13,089 nt of DNA from JAJTYI01 sp964420145 (GTDB lineage: Bacteria > Patescibacteriota > Dojkabacteria > B142 > OLB20), in the NCBI GenBank assembly GCA_964420145.1, contig CAYQRB010000025.1, positions 1-13,089 on the forward strand, in the 5' to 3' direction. Made by a program: the position numbers and the translations under genes. The notes under the pieces are model-generated. The model made no database searches. It was not told the DNA's origin and saw only the letters and a program-made list of their open reading frames with translations. Shown here one piece after another: positions 8,293 through 13,089 of this stretch; position 1 is the first letter of the stretch; the number at the start of each line of letters is the position of its first letter.

Positions 8293-8850
8293 ATGGATTA
8301 CCTACAAGAATTCGAACCATATCGTCAATATTTCACTCCCGTAGTGTTGGTTTTTGCCTTGATGGTTGTATCAGTTGTTCTGGTGTTTTATGTTATCCAT
8401 CTTCGAAATAGATTAAACAACTTTGAGAACCCTAAATATGGCTTTCTTGGTAAAAATCTTTACCCACTTATCGGCTTTATAACACTAGGTACAGTTATCA
8501 TATTTGCTAGTTTTGGAGCCTTTACACCAGAAACTCCCGATAGTAAAGCAGATTTACAAGTAGATGGTAAAATCTCCGCACAAGTGGTGAGTCAAACATA
8601 TGCTCTGGTCAATGTAGATCTAAACTTTGTTCCTTATGTAAGTGGGAATGCGTGGGGGTCTTCAGGAGATGAATTTGATATTTACTGGGAGTTAGTCGGG
8701 AAGAAAACCTATACCAAGCACGAATTACAAAAGTCCCAAACCAATCCTAGTGGAGTTAGTATTTCTCTGCCCAAAGATAACTATAATGTTAAAATTACTG
8801 TTGTTTATAAAGAGAAAACTTATAAGTTTGAAGATCGCCTCAGTTATTAG
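8293..8850 (+). CDS. Two-helix membrane protein with extracytoplasmic domain, unknown function
   Basis: An unrecognised protein of 185 residues from ATG 8293. The frame is open from a TTG at 8272, just after a TGA, but ATG 8293 is the more ordinary choice; neither has a well-placed Shine-Dalgarno. Two hydrophobic helices (~16-37 and ~57-77) are joined by a short basic loop (RNRLNNFENPKYGFLGKN). From ~85 on, a beta-rich polar region follows (KISAQVVSQTYALVNVDLNF, FDIYWELVGKKTY, YNVKITVVYKEKTYKF) that should face outward. It starts 41 bases after the VirB4 gene, last in the operon, so it is probably an accessory membrane component of the same machine. That is inference from position only. Translation is well supported by amino-acid composition and a complete frame ending at rnpB. 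Confidence 0.72.
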   Translation: MDYLQEFEPYRQYFTPVVLVFALMVVSVVLVFYVIHLRNRLNNFENPKYGFLGKNLYPLIGFITLGTVIIFASFGAFTPETPDSKADLQVDGKISAQVVSQTYALVNVDLNFVPYVSGNAWGSSGDEFDIYWELVGKKTYTKHELQKSQTNPSGVSISLPKDNYNVKITVVYKEKTYKFEDRLSY

Positions 8851-8858
8851 CCTTTACA

Positions 8859-8867
8859 TGCTATAAT
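8859..8867 (+). promoter_or_regulatory. rnpB: Extended -10 promoter of rnpB
   Basis: TGcTATAAT at 8859-8867 ends five bases before the first nucleotide of the RNase P P1 helix (8873), so initiation near 8873-8875 would make the mature 5' end directly. No good -35 box lies 16-18 bases upstream, as expected for an extended -10 promoter. The core matches the operon promoter at 315-323. Confidence 0.7.
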
Positions 8868-8872
8868 TTATC

Positions 8873-9318
8873 ACCGTTCCAGATAGTCGCTCCACTTGTT
8901 TTATGGTGGGGAGGAAAGTCCGGACTCTATTTCTGTCTCGTAGGCTTTAGGTAGTTATCTACCGAGTAACGAGGTGTGTACCTTGTGTTTTTAATACAAG
9001 GGTGGGTGTGAGCTCACGGATAAAAGGGCAACAGAAAGTAGGTAGCCAGGCACAATTTGTATTTATCAGACTTGATGAGTATAAGTAGTGCTTGGTTATA
9101 GTGAAAGGGTGCTTTGGCTAGACCAAAGTTCGTGTAAACGAAGTGTAAAAGACCACCACTTTATTTGGTAACAAATAGAGGTATTGTAACCCCTGCACAG
9201 AGCAACCCCGCCCTCAAGATAAAAATTGAACATTGTATCTTGAGGGCGGGGGCATAGACAAATGACGATCTCAATTCCCGTAAACGGGAAGGATACAAAA
9301 TCCGGCTTATGGAACGGT
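8873..9318 (+). ncRNA. rnpB: RNase P RNA (type A-like)
   Basis: This is the catalytic RNA of RNase P, which removes 5' leaders from tRNA precursors. The P1 helix pairs ACCGTTCC (8873-8880) with GGAACGGT (9311-9318) and sets both ends. Conserved blocks in order are AGTCGC near 8885, GAGGAAAGTCCGGACTC (8911-8927), GGCAACAGAAAG (near 9028-9039), GTGAAAGGGTGC (about 9101-9112) and TCCGGCTTATGG just before the 3' P1 strand. The 446-base length is a little above the E. coli RNA. The place of the P15-P17 arm is taken by one long hairpin (9206-9251). A short TTCCCG/CGGGAA hairpin at 9275-9290 sits where P18 is expected. The ends rest on P1 pairing and are approximate by a base or two. Confidence 0.95.
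9206..9251 (+). other. Perfect 16-bp hairpin inside rnpB
   Basis: CCCCGCCCTCAAGATA (9206-9221) is exactly complementary to TATCTTGAGGGCGGGG (9236-9251), with a 14-base A/T-rich loop. It lies between the GAGCAA segment and the 3' conserved block, where type A RNAs carry the P15-P17 arm. The loop has no GGU triplet, the usual contact for the tRNA CCA end in L15. No U tract follows, so it is not a terminator. Confidence 0.8.
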
Positions 9319-9393
9319 TAAAAGAATAAATTTATTTTTGTAGATTATTAATCTTTAAGACAATACGGTTTCTGAGTAATCGATATATTTAAT

Positions 9394-9537
9394 ATGAAAA
9401 TGGAAACCGCCCAAAGCCCACGACAAAAATTATTTAAGGAGATGGTTTTTGAAATCTTTGTGTAGTACTGGTTTTGGCGGTTATTGCCTATGATGGGAAT
9501 ATTAGGTATTATTAGACAATATATTTTATTTTCCTAT
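9394..9537 (+). pseudogene. Possible degraded N-terminus of signal peptidase I
   Basis: From ATG 9394 the frame reads MKMETAQSPRQKLFKEMVFE and then IFV before a TAG at 9463-9465. Immediately after, a shifted frame (9462-9491) reads VVLVLAVIAY, and the first frame (9508-9537) then reads IIRQYILFSY. Joined, these resemble the start of signal peptidase I in this kind of bacterium: a short cytoplasmic N-terminus ending in a basic KEM-type segment, one membrane helix, then an IRxFxFQPF-like motif. The catalytic Ser region is absent, because the lipoprotein gene begins at 9536. It is best read as a decayed fragment. The rest of the 9319-9535 gap shows only weak AT hairpins and no other gene. Confidence 0.35.
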
Positions 9538-10138
9538 GCACAAAGGCAAGCTTCTGATAATATGTCTTTTGAGTTTGGTGTTTCTTACCGGATGTGTAAG
9601 TGTAAAAGACGCCACAAATAAAGATCAAACTAATTCACCAAGACAATTAGAACCTATGATAAACGATACACCACAGCCAAACCATACAGTAGTGATGAAA
9701 ACCAACAAAGGTGATATTACTATTGAGCTTTTTAATCAAACTATGCCTATTACCGCAAACAACTTTCTTCGTTTAGTAAATGAGGGGTTCTATAACGGAT
9801 TGATCTTTCATAGAGTTATAGAAGGGTTTATGATACAAGGCGGAGATCCGCTAGGTACTGGTACGGGAGGTCCCGGATATACTATCCCTGATGAATTTAG
9901 TGAAGATAACCACAATGCTAGAGGTACTCTCTCTATGGCAAATAGTGGCCCGGATACGGGAGGAAGTCAGTTTTTTATCAATGTTGTAGATAACAACTAT
10001 CTTGATAGTAAACACCCTGTGTTTGGCAAAGTTATAGAAGGGATGGATATCATAGATTTAATAGCATCGGTAGATACGGATGGAGGCGATAGGCCATTAA
10101 GCGATGTTGTAATAGAGGAGATTGTAGTAAAAGAGTAG
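9536..10138 (+). CDS. Cyclophilin-type peptidyl-prolyl isomerase, lipoprotein
   Basis: A 200-residue enzyme that isomerises proline peptide bonds, predicted to act outside the membrane. Residues 1-20 are a lipoprotein signal with lipobox LTGC (C20 lipidated), followed by a ~30-residue flexible linker. The cyclophilin domain covers ~51-199. It keeps FHRVIEGFMIQGGDP (91-105), with R93 as the catalytic arginine (R55 in human CypA) and Q101, and SMANSGPDTGGSQFFI (133-148). The position of CypA W121 holds Y155, common in bacterial forms. The ATG has no Shine-Dalgarno and lies at the end of a likely gene remnant. It converges with the minus-strand aminopeptidase, only 12 bases apart, so the two may share a bidirectional termination zone, though no clear hairpin is visible. 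Confidence 0.95.
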   Translation: MHKGKLLIICLLSLVFLTGCVSVKDATNKDQTNSPRQLEPMINDTPQPNHTVVMKTNKGDITIELFNQTMPITANNFLRLVNEGFYNGLIFHRVIEGFMIQGGDPLGTGTGGPGYTIPDEFSEDNHNARGTLSMANSGPDTGGSQFFINVVDNNYLDSKHPVFGKVIEGMDIIDLIASVDTDGGDRPLSDVVIEEIVVKE

Positions 10139-10150
10139 TAGGTTTTGTAT

Positions 10151-11257
10151 TTATACCAGAATTTTTCCGTCCTTAAGAACTAGAGTTTTATCTACTTGTA
10201 TCTCCGATCCCTTGTGTCTTAAGTCTTTAATTAGATCCCAGTGGATACTTGCTTTGTTTTTCCCTCCTCCTCTTTTATAGGGATATGACATACCGAGAGC
10301 AAAATGCACAGTTCCATAGATTTTCTCGTCAAATAAAATATCTTTTATATATTTGGTAATGTTTTTGTTCATACCAATCCCCAACTCCCCAAGTCTTTTG
10401 TTCCCAGGATCTGAGTTTAGAAGTTGTGATAAAAACTTCTGATTTGTTTTGCTGTTGAATTTAACAACCTTTCCTTTCTCAAATTCTAAATGGATATTAC
10501 GAAGTTCTTTGCCGTTATATATCTGGGGTAATTCAAAATCTATATATCCTTCGGTTTTGTCCTCTACTGGGCCTATAAAGCACTCCCCATCAGGGATATT
10601 ATGTTTGCCATTATCCACTCCTAGTGCTAATCGCTGATCGATATTTAGTACTAGATCTATTCCTCTCCCTTTGATATGTACTATCTTCCCTTTGTCGAGG
10701 ATGTTTTGTAGAGGTAAGAGGTCTTTGTCTTGCTGTTTATAATCTATGTTACAAGCGTTATAATAAAACTGTGTAAAACCTTTTAAGCTCATACCGGCAT
10801 TTTGTGCCAAAGATTTGGTCGGGTAATATGTCAAACACCATGGTTTTTGTAATGTTTTATCACTTATTGGCCGTAGAGCTTTTTGCCTCAGAGCAAGCTT
10901 ATCTCCATCAATACTCTCTAGGAACTTCTTGTTATGGATAGATACGATTTTGATTGTTTTGTCTGCCCAATCGCCTAGAAGTGAATATATTTCAGTATTC
11001 TTGAGTTGAGATGGATTAGAGTAAGTAAAAAAGTCTTTGAGATAATCTCCATAGTCAGCTCTGGAAGCCAAGAAATTTCCACCAAATATATCGAGATGTA
11101 CTATAGCCCCCCTTTGAATAGCTTGTGAATATAAAGGACGGAGAAGTTCTGATGATGAAAAATCTGATGCAGAAATCATAAGCTTATCTCCCGAGCTTAT
11201 TTCTAGTGAGTGGGTTAGGATAATATTTGCAAGTTCTTCCGCTCTTTGTGAAATCAT
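10151..11257 (-). CDS. M29-family metallo-aminopeptidase
   Basis: A 368-residue cytosolic aminopeptidase of family M29 (AmpS/PepS/AmpT type), which trims N-terminal residues from peptides using two metal ions. The expected ligands are present: E225 in NIPDGECF, E291 in RLGELGIG, H318 and Y325 in GTVHFALGMSYP, H339 and D341 in ASIHWDLI. The length is near the family's usual 370-410 residues, and the whole N-terminal half is intact, so it appears functional. No signal peptide is seen. The start is supported by AAAGGA about 11 bases upstream, the only start in this window with even a weak Shine-Dalgarno. Its nearest neighbour is the small membrane protein gene 71 bases upstream on the same strand. 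Confidence 0.94.
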   Translation of the reverse strand: MISQRAEELANIILTHSLEISSGDKLMISASDFSSSELLRPLYSQAIQRGAIVHLDIFGGNFLASRADYGDYLKDFFTYSNPSQLKNTEIYSLLGDWADKTIKIVSIHNKKFLESIDGDKLALRQKALRPISDKTLQKPWCLTYYPTKSLAQNAGMSLKGFTQFYYNACNIDYKQQDKDLLPLQNILDKGKIVHIKGRGIDLVLNIDQRLALGVDNGKHNIPDGECFIGPVEDKTEGYIDFELPQIYNGKELRNIHLEFEKGKVVKFNSKTNQKFLSQLLNSDPGNKRLGELGIGMNKNITKYIKDILFDEKIYGTVHFALGMSYPYKRGGGKNKASIHWDLIKDLRHKGSEIQVDKTLVLKDGKILV

Positions 11258-11328
11258 TTCTGATTGTATCCTTTGTGTAGATAATAATCAATCGCTAATA
11301 TTTCTTTGTTTTGAGTAGAAGCTGTGAT

Positions 11329-11601
11329 TTATTGTGATATCTGGGATTGTGTGATACAAGAGGTAGAGATGATATTTATAGTTTGTTTTTCTTGCTCTAG
11401 CTGGAGTACTTTACAGGGGTTTTTCTCAAGAGAATCTATAAGGTGTCTGACTATGCTATCTCTACCAGACTCTACTCCGTAGGCAACTAGGTTGCTTCGA
11501 TAGTTACTCTCTAGCTGGAATAGTAGGAATACGCTAGTTATAACTATATATACTAAAACAGTAATTTTGAGTAAGTATTTATTAAGCCTAGTTTTTAACA
11601 T
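11329..11601 (-). CDS. Small membrane-anchored protein, unknown function
   Basis: A 90-residue protein from ATG 11601; a longer frame from TTG 11619 adds six residues but is less likely. A basic N-terminus (MLKTRLNKYLLK) precedes one hydrophobic helix (~10-29, ITVLVYIVITSVFLLF). An outward-facing ~60-residue region then contains YGVESGRDSIVRHLIDSLEKNPC and IISTSCI. Two cysteines (C63, C82) could form a disulfide outside the cell. I recognise no named family, but the topology, composition and likely promoter (11653-11682) argue that it is real. It is separate from, but on the same strand as, the aminopeptidase. Confidence 0.6.
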   Translation of the reverse strand: MLKTRLNKYLLKITVLVYIVITSVFLLFQLESNYRSNLVAYGVESGRDSIVRHLIDSLEKNPCKVLQLEQEKQTINIISTSCITQSQISQ

Positions 11602-11652
11602 AGTGTGAATAGAATACAAAAAAGTTTTGAGTTTTTTCTGAAGTTTCTAAAA

Positions 11653-11682
11653 ATTCTATAAGGTGGTTTTGTAAGTTGTTAA
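11653..11682 (-). promoter_or_regulatory. Candidate promoter of the small membrane protein gene
   Basis: Read on the minus strand, TTAACA (11682-11677) and TAGAAT (11658-11653) match the -35 and -10 consensus at five of six positions each, with an 18-base spacer. Initiation near 11646 would leave a leader of about 45 bases before ATG 11601. In this AT-rich intergenic DNA a chance match is possible. Confidence 0.35.
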
Positions 11683-11767
11683 TCTCGTTAAAGTTAGCAA
11701 ATTTTGATAAAATGATGGAGTACAAAAAGAGATGAAGGGTTGGTAGGGAAAGAGAATACCAAAACAA

Positions 11768-11858
11768 GGAGGAGTCGCATAGTTGGTCTAGTGCGCAGTC
11801 CTGGAAAGACTGTTGGTGGGAAACCGCCTCGCGAGTTCGAATCTCGCCTCCTCCGCCA
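11768..11858 (+). tRNA. tRNA-Ser (anticodon GGA), CCA encoded
   Basis: A class II tRNA of 91 bases including CCA. Acceptor GGAGGAG (11768-11774) pairs with CTCCTCC (11848-11854), with discriminator G11855 and encoded CCA 11856-11858. The anticodon stem CAGTC/GACTG encloses loop CTGGAAA, with anticodon GGA at 11803-11805, reading UCC and UCU serine codons. The long variable arm GGTGG/CCGCC around a GAAA loop is typical of tRNA-Ser. The T arm is GCGAG-TTCGAAT-CTCGC (11831-11847). No clear promoter could be chosen upstream. An integrase gene faces its 3' end, so it is a plausible integration site. Confidence 0.96.
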
Positions 11859-11887
11859 CTATTAGATTGCTTTACAATCAATAGTGG
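11856..11887. repeat. Inverted repeat starting at the tRNA CCA end
   Basis: CCACTATT-a-GATTG (11856-11869) pairs with CAATC-AATAGTGG (11875-11887): 13 base pairs with one bulged A (11864) and a five-base loop. The first arm includes the tRNA's own CCA. No T tract follows, so termination is doubtful. A role in tRNA 3' maturation or as a recombinase binding site is possible. The remaining bases to 12026 hold no gene I can support. Confidence 0.6.
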
Positions 11888-12026
11888 GCGAGAGTGCAAA
11901 GGGATTAATTTTGTTTTACAAAATCATCATTTTGCCTCTGAATTTAGCCTATAAGTGTAACGAACAGTTCTTAAATTTAGTCGTTTTGAATTCAGTAAGG
12001 CCAAAAGCGGGCTTCCCTCATTTTTA

Positions 12027-12839
12027 TCATAATGGACTTTTGATATTTTTTAGACTTGGATTAGTAACATGAGTGTAAATTTGGGTGGTACGAATATTAG
12101 CATGTCCTAACAGTGCCTGTACATAACGCACATCAGTACCGTTTTCCAGTAAATGCGTGGCAAAAGAGTGTCGAAGTGAATGAAAGGTGGCATCTTTTTT
12201 TATACCCGACTTTTCCAATGCATTTTCAAAAACTTTTTGTGCTGTTCTTGTAGTTAGCTTTCCACCTCTTTCACTTGCAAAAACAAGGTCTTTTCCCGAT
12301 TTCCCTGCAACTAAATTCTTCAAACTATTAGTCAAACTTTCCGGCATTACGCTTATTCGGTCTTTTTGCCCCTTGGCCTGTTTAATGTGTACAGTTAATT
12401 CTTCAAAGTCCAAATCCTGAACTTTTAGAGATACAACTTCACTTACCCGTAGTCCTGCTCCATAAGCTAGTGATAGAAGCAGTTTATGCTTTACGTTTTT
12501 GAGCGATTCTAAAACCTTATTGACTTCATTTCGTGATAAAACAATAGGCAGACTCTTCGGTTTTTTGGCGAAATAAATTTCGATTTTTTGGTAATTTTTT
12601 CGCACATTGCGGTAGTAAAACTTGATTGCATTTAAAAACAAGTTTCTGCTTTGAGGTGAAATTTGTTTCTGCTCACAATGAAGTAAAAAATTACGGATAT
12701 CTTCCTGATCCAGCTCTGTAAAATCATTGCCTTTAAAAGAAAAATATCCTCGTAGACCATAAAGGTAACTCTTTATGGTTTTAAGGCTATAATTCCTAAT
12801 TTTTAGTTCTTGCTCAGTATTGTTAAGCTCTGTTTGCAT
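12027..12839 (-). CDS. Tyrosine recombinase/integrase (XerC/D-like)
   Basis: A complete 270-residue site-specific DNA recombinase. Residues ~3-83 are the SAM-like core-binding domain (IRNYSLKTIKSYLYGLRGYF). Residues ~95-262 are the catalytic domain with every active-site residue: R131 (GAGLRVSE), K156 (AKGQKDR), H220 and R223 (HSLRHSFATHLL), H246 (LLGHANIRTT) and nucleophile Y255 (TQIYTHV). It lacks the extra insert of integron integrases before the HxxR motif. It is shorter than typical XerC/D (~300) and than phage integrases with arm-binding domains. The gene points at the 3' end of tRNA-Ser 168 bases away, as in elements integrated at tRNA genes. The ATG has no Shine-Dalgarno; a palindrome lies just upstream. 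Confidence 0.93.
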   Translation of the reverse strand: MQTELNNTEQELKIRNYSLKTIKSYLYGLRGYFSFKGNDFTELDQEDIRNFLLHCEQKQISPQSRNLFLNAIKFYYRNVRKNYQKIEIYFAKKPKSLPIVLSRNEVNKVLESLKNVKHKLLLSLAYGAGLRVSEVVSLKVQDLDFEELTVHIKQAKGQKDRISVMPESLTNSLKNLVAGKSGKDLVFASERGGKLTTRTAQKVFENALEKSGIKKDATFHSLRHSFATHLLENGTDVRYVQALLGHANIRTTQIYTHVTNPSLKNIKSPL

Positions 12840-12844
12840 AAATG

Positions 12845-12877
12845 CTTGAAAATGCTAAAATCAAGGTACTTTTTATA
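12845..12877 (-). promoter_or_regulatory. Candidate integrase promoter with operator-like palindrome
   Basis: On the minus strand TATAAA (12877-12872) is a possible -10 box, which would start transcription near 12865. The imperfect palindrome CTTGA-N11-TCAAG (12845-12865) fills the stretch from that start to six bases before the integrase ATG. A repressor or the recombinase itself could bind there and limit expression. No good -35 box is seen, so this is tentative. Confidence 0.3.
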
Positions 12878-13089
12878 CAGTCTAAACTTATCATAATTAC
12901 GCATAGCATACAAGATTAGACTTGAATTATGAAAATATATCGTATAAAAACGAGTTATGTGAAATGCATGTTTTACTTTTGGGCTATCGCCCAGCTCTAA
13001 AAAAGAATTTTAATTTTGTTTTTTTATTTATTAGAAAGGGGTATAAGGTGTTTTCTCCGCTCCGCTACGAAAACGATTTATTTATAAGG
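12878..13089. other. Gene-free segment with clustered inverted repeats
   Basis: No supportable gene lies here; the longest start-to-stop frame on the plus strand (12931-13002) encodes only 23 residues. The segment holds GTCTAAACTT/AAGATTAGAC (12880-12889 with 12912-12921, one mismatch), TCATAATT/AATTATGA (12891-12898 with 12925-12932), TGGGC-TATC-GCCCA (12980-12993), and GTTTTC/GAAAAC (13050-13055 with 13069-13074) enclosing the short tandem TCCGCTCCGCT. The first two pairs cross each other, so in RNA they would make a pseudoknot; in DNA they could be recombinase or regulator sites. An AT-rich run (12996-13035) separates the two halves. Confidence 0.45.

Noticed and set aside
8853..8858. TTTACA as a -35 box for rnpB.
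   Set aside because: It lies only three bases from the TATAAT hexamer, far too close; the extended TG element explains the promoter better.
9206..9251. Strong GC-rich hairpin as a rho-independent terminator.
   Set aside because: It is inside the RNase P RNA, before the conserved 3' block and the P1 strand, and no T tract follows it.
9436..9441. AAGGAG as a Shine-Dalgarno for a short frame at 9443.
   Set aside because: The frame behind it is only seven codons, and the motif is part of Lys-Glu codons in the suspected signal peptidase remnant.
11588..11899. A 103-codon minus-strand frame across the tRNA-Ser region.
   Set aside because: Its N-terminal third is the reverse complement of the tRNA gene, and the remainder is low-quality AT-rich sequence; the tRNA explains the region.
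11884..12072. A 62-codon plus-strand frame between the tRNA and the integrase.
   Set aside because: It starts with GTG inside the hairpin region, has no ribosome site, overlaps the integrase 3' end on the other strand and matches no recognisable family.
12027..12839. Integron integrase.
   Set aside because: The extra insert characteristic of IntI before the HxxR motif is absent, and no clear attC or attI consensus is visible nearby.
12931..13002. A 23-residue frame beginning MKIYRIKTSY.
   Set aside because: It overlaps the repeat cluster, has no ribosome site, and a frame this short is expected by chance.
12878..13089. CRISPR array.
   Set aside because: The repeats are different inverted pairs; there is no regularly spaced direct repeat with unique spacers.

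Overview
The window looks like a piece of an AT-rich genome from the Candidate Phyla Radiation (Patescibacteria). This is inferred from protein families rather than a 16S gene. The combination of a PEGA-domain protein, a DUF4012 protein, a short PrgI-family protein and VirB4/TraC-like ATPase genes in one tight operon is typical of those lineages. TGA ends several genes, so the standard bacterial code (table 11) applies. Almost no start codon has a Shine-Dalgarno sequence.

Layout, left to right. Positions 1-288 hold the 3' part of rpsI (uS9). An extended -10 promoter at 315-323 then starts a plus-strand operon running to 8850. Its genes are a PEGA membrane protein, a 1036-residue SDR-DUF4012 fusion, greA, a PrgI-family protein with a C-terminal Ig-like domain, a TraC/VirB4 N-domain-like protein, a VirB4-type ATPase with a Q/N-rich tail, and a small two-helix membrane protein. 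Several genes overlap by 1-29 bases. A second extended -10 promoter drives rnpB (RNase P RNA, 8873-9318). Between rnpB and a cyclophilin-type lipoprotein (9536-10138) lies what looks like a broken signal peptidase I N-terminus.

On the minus strand, converging on the cyclophilin gene, are an M29 aminopeptidase and a 90-residue membrane protein. A plus-strand tRNA-Ser(GGA) with encoded CCA follows at 11768-11858. Facing its 3' end is a complete tyrosine recombinase gene (12027-12839, minus). The last 250 bases hold no convincing gene but several inverted repeats. The tRNA/integrase arrangement suggests the left edge of an integrated element that continues past the window.

How the genes fit together: the 358-8850 operon probably encodes an envelope-spanning machine powered by a VirB4-like ATPase, related to type IV secretion but with no relaxase, coupling protein or other channel genes visible here. 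The PEGA, DUF4012, Ig-like and two-helix proteins would be its surface or wall-facing parts. This is inference from gene order. The exact role of every non-enzymatic member is unknown.
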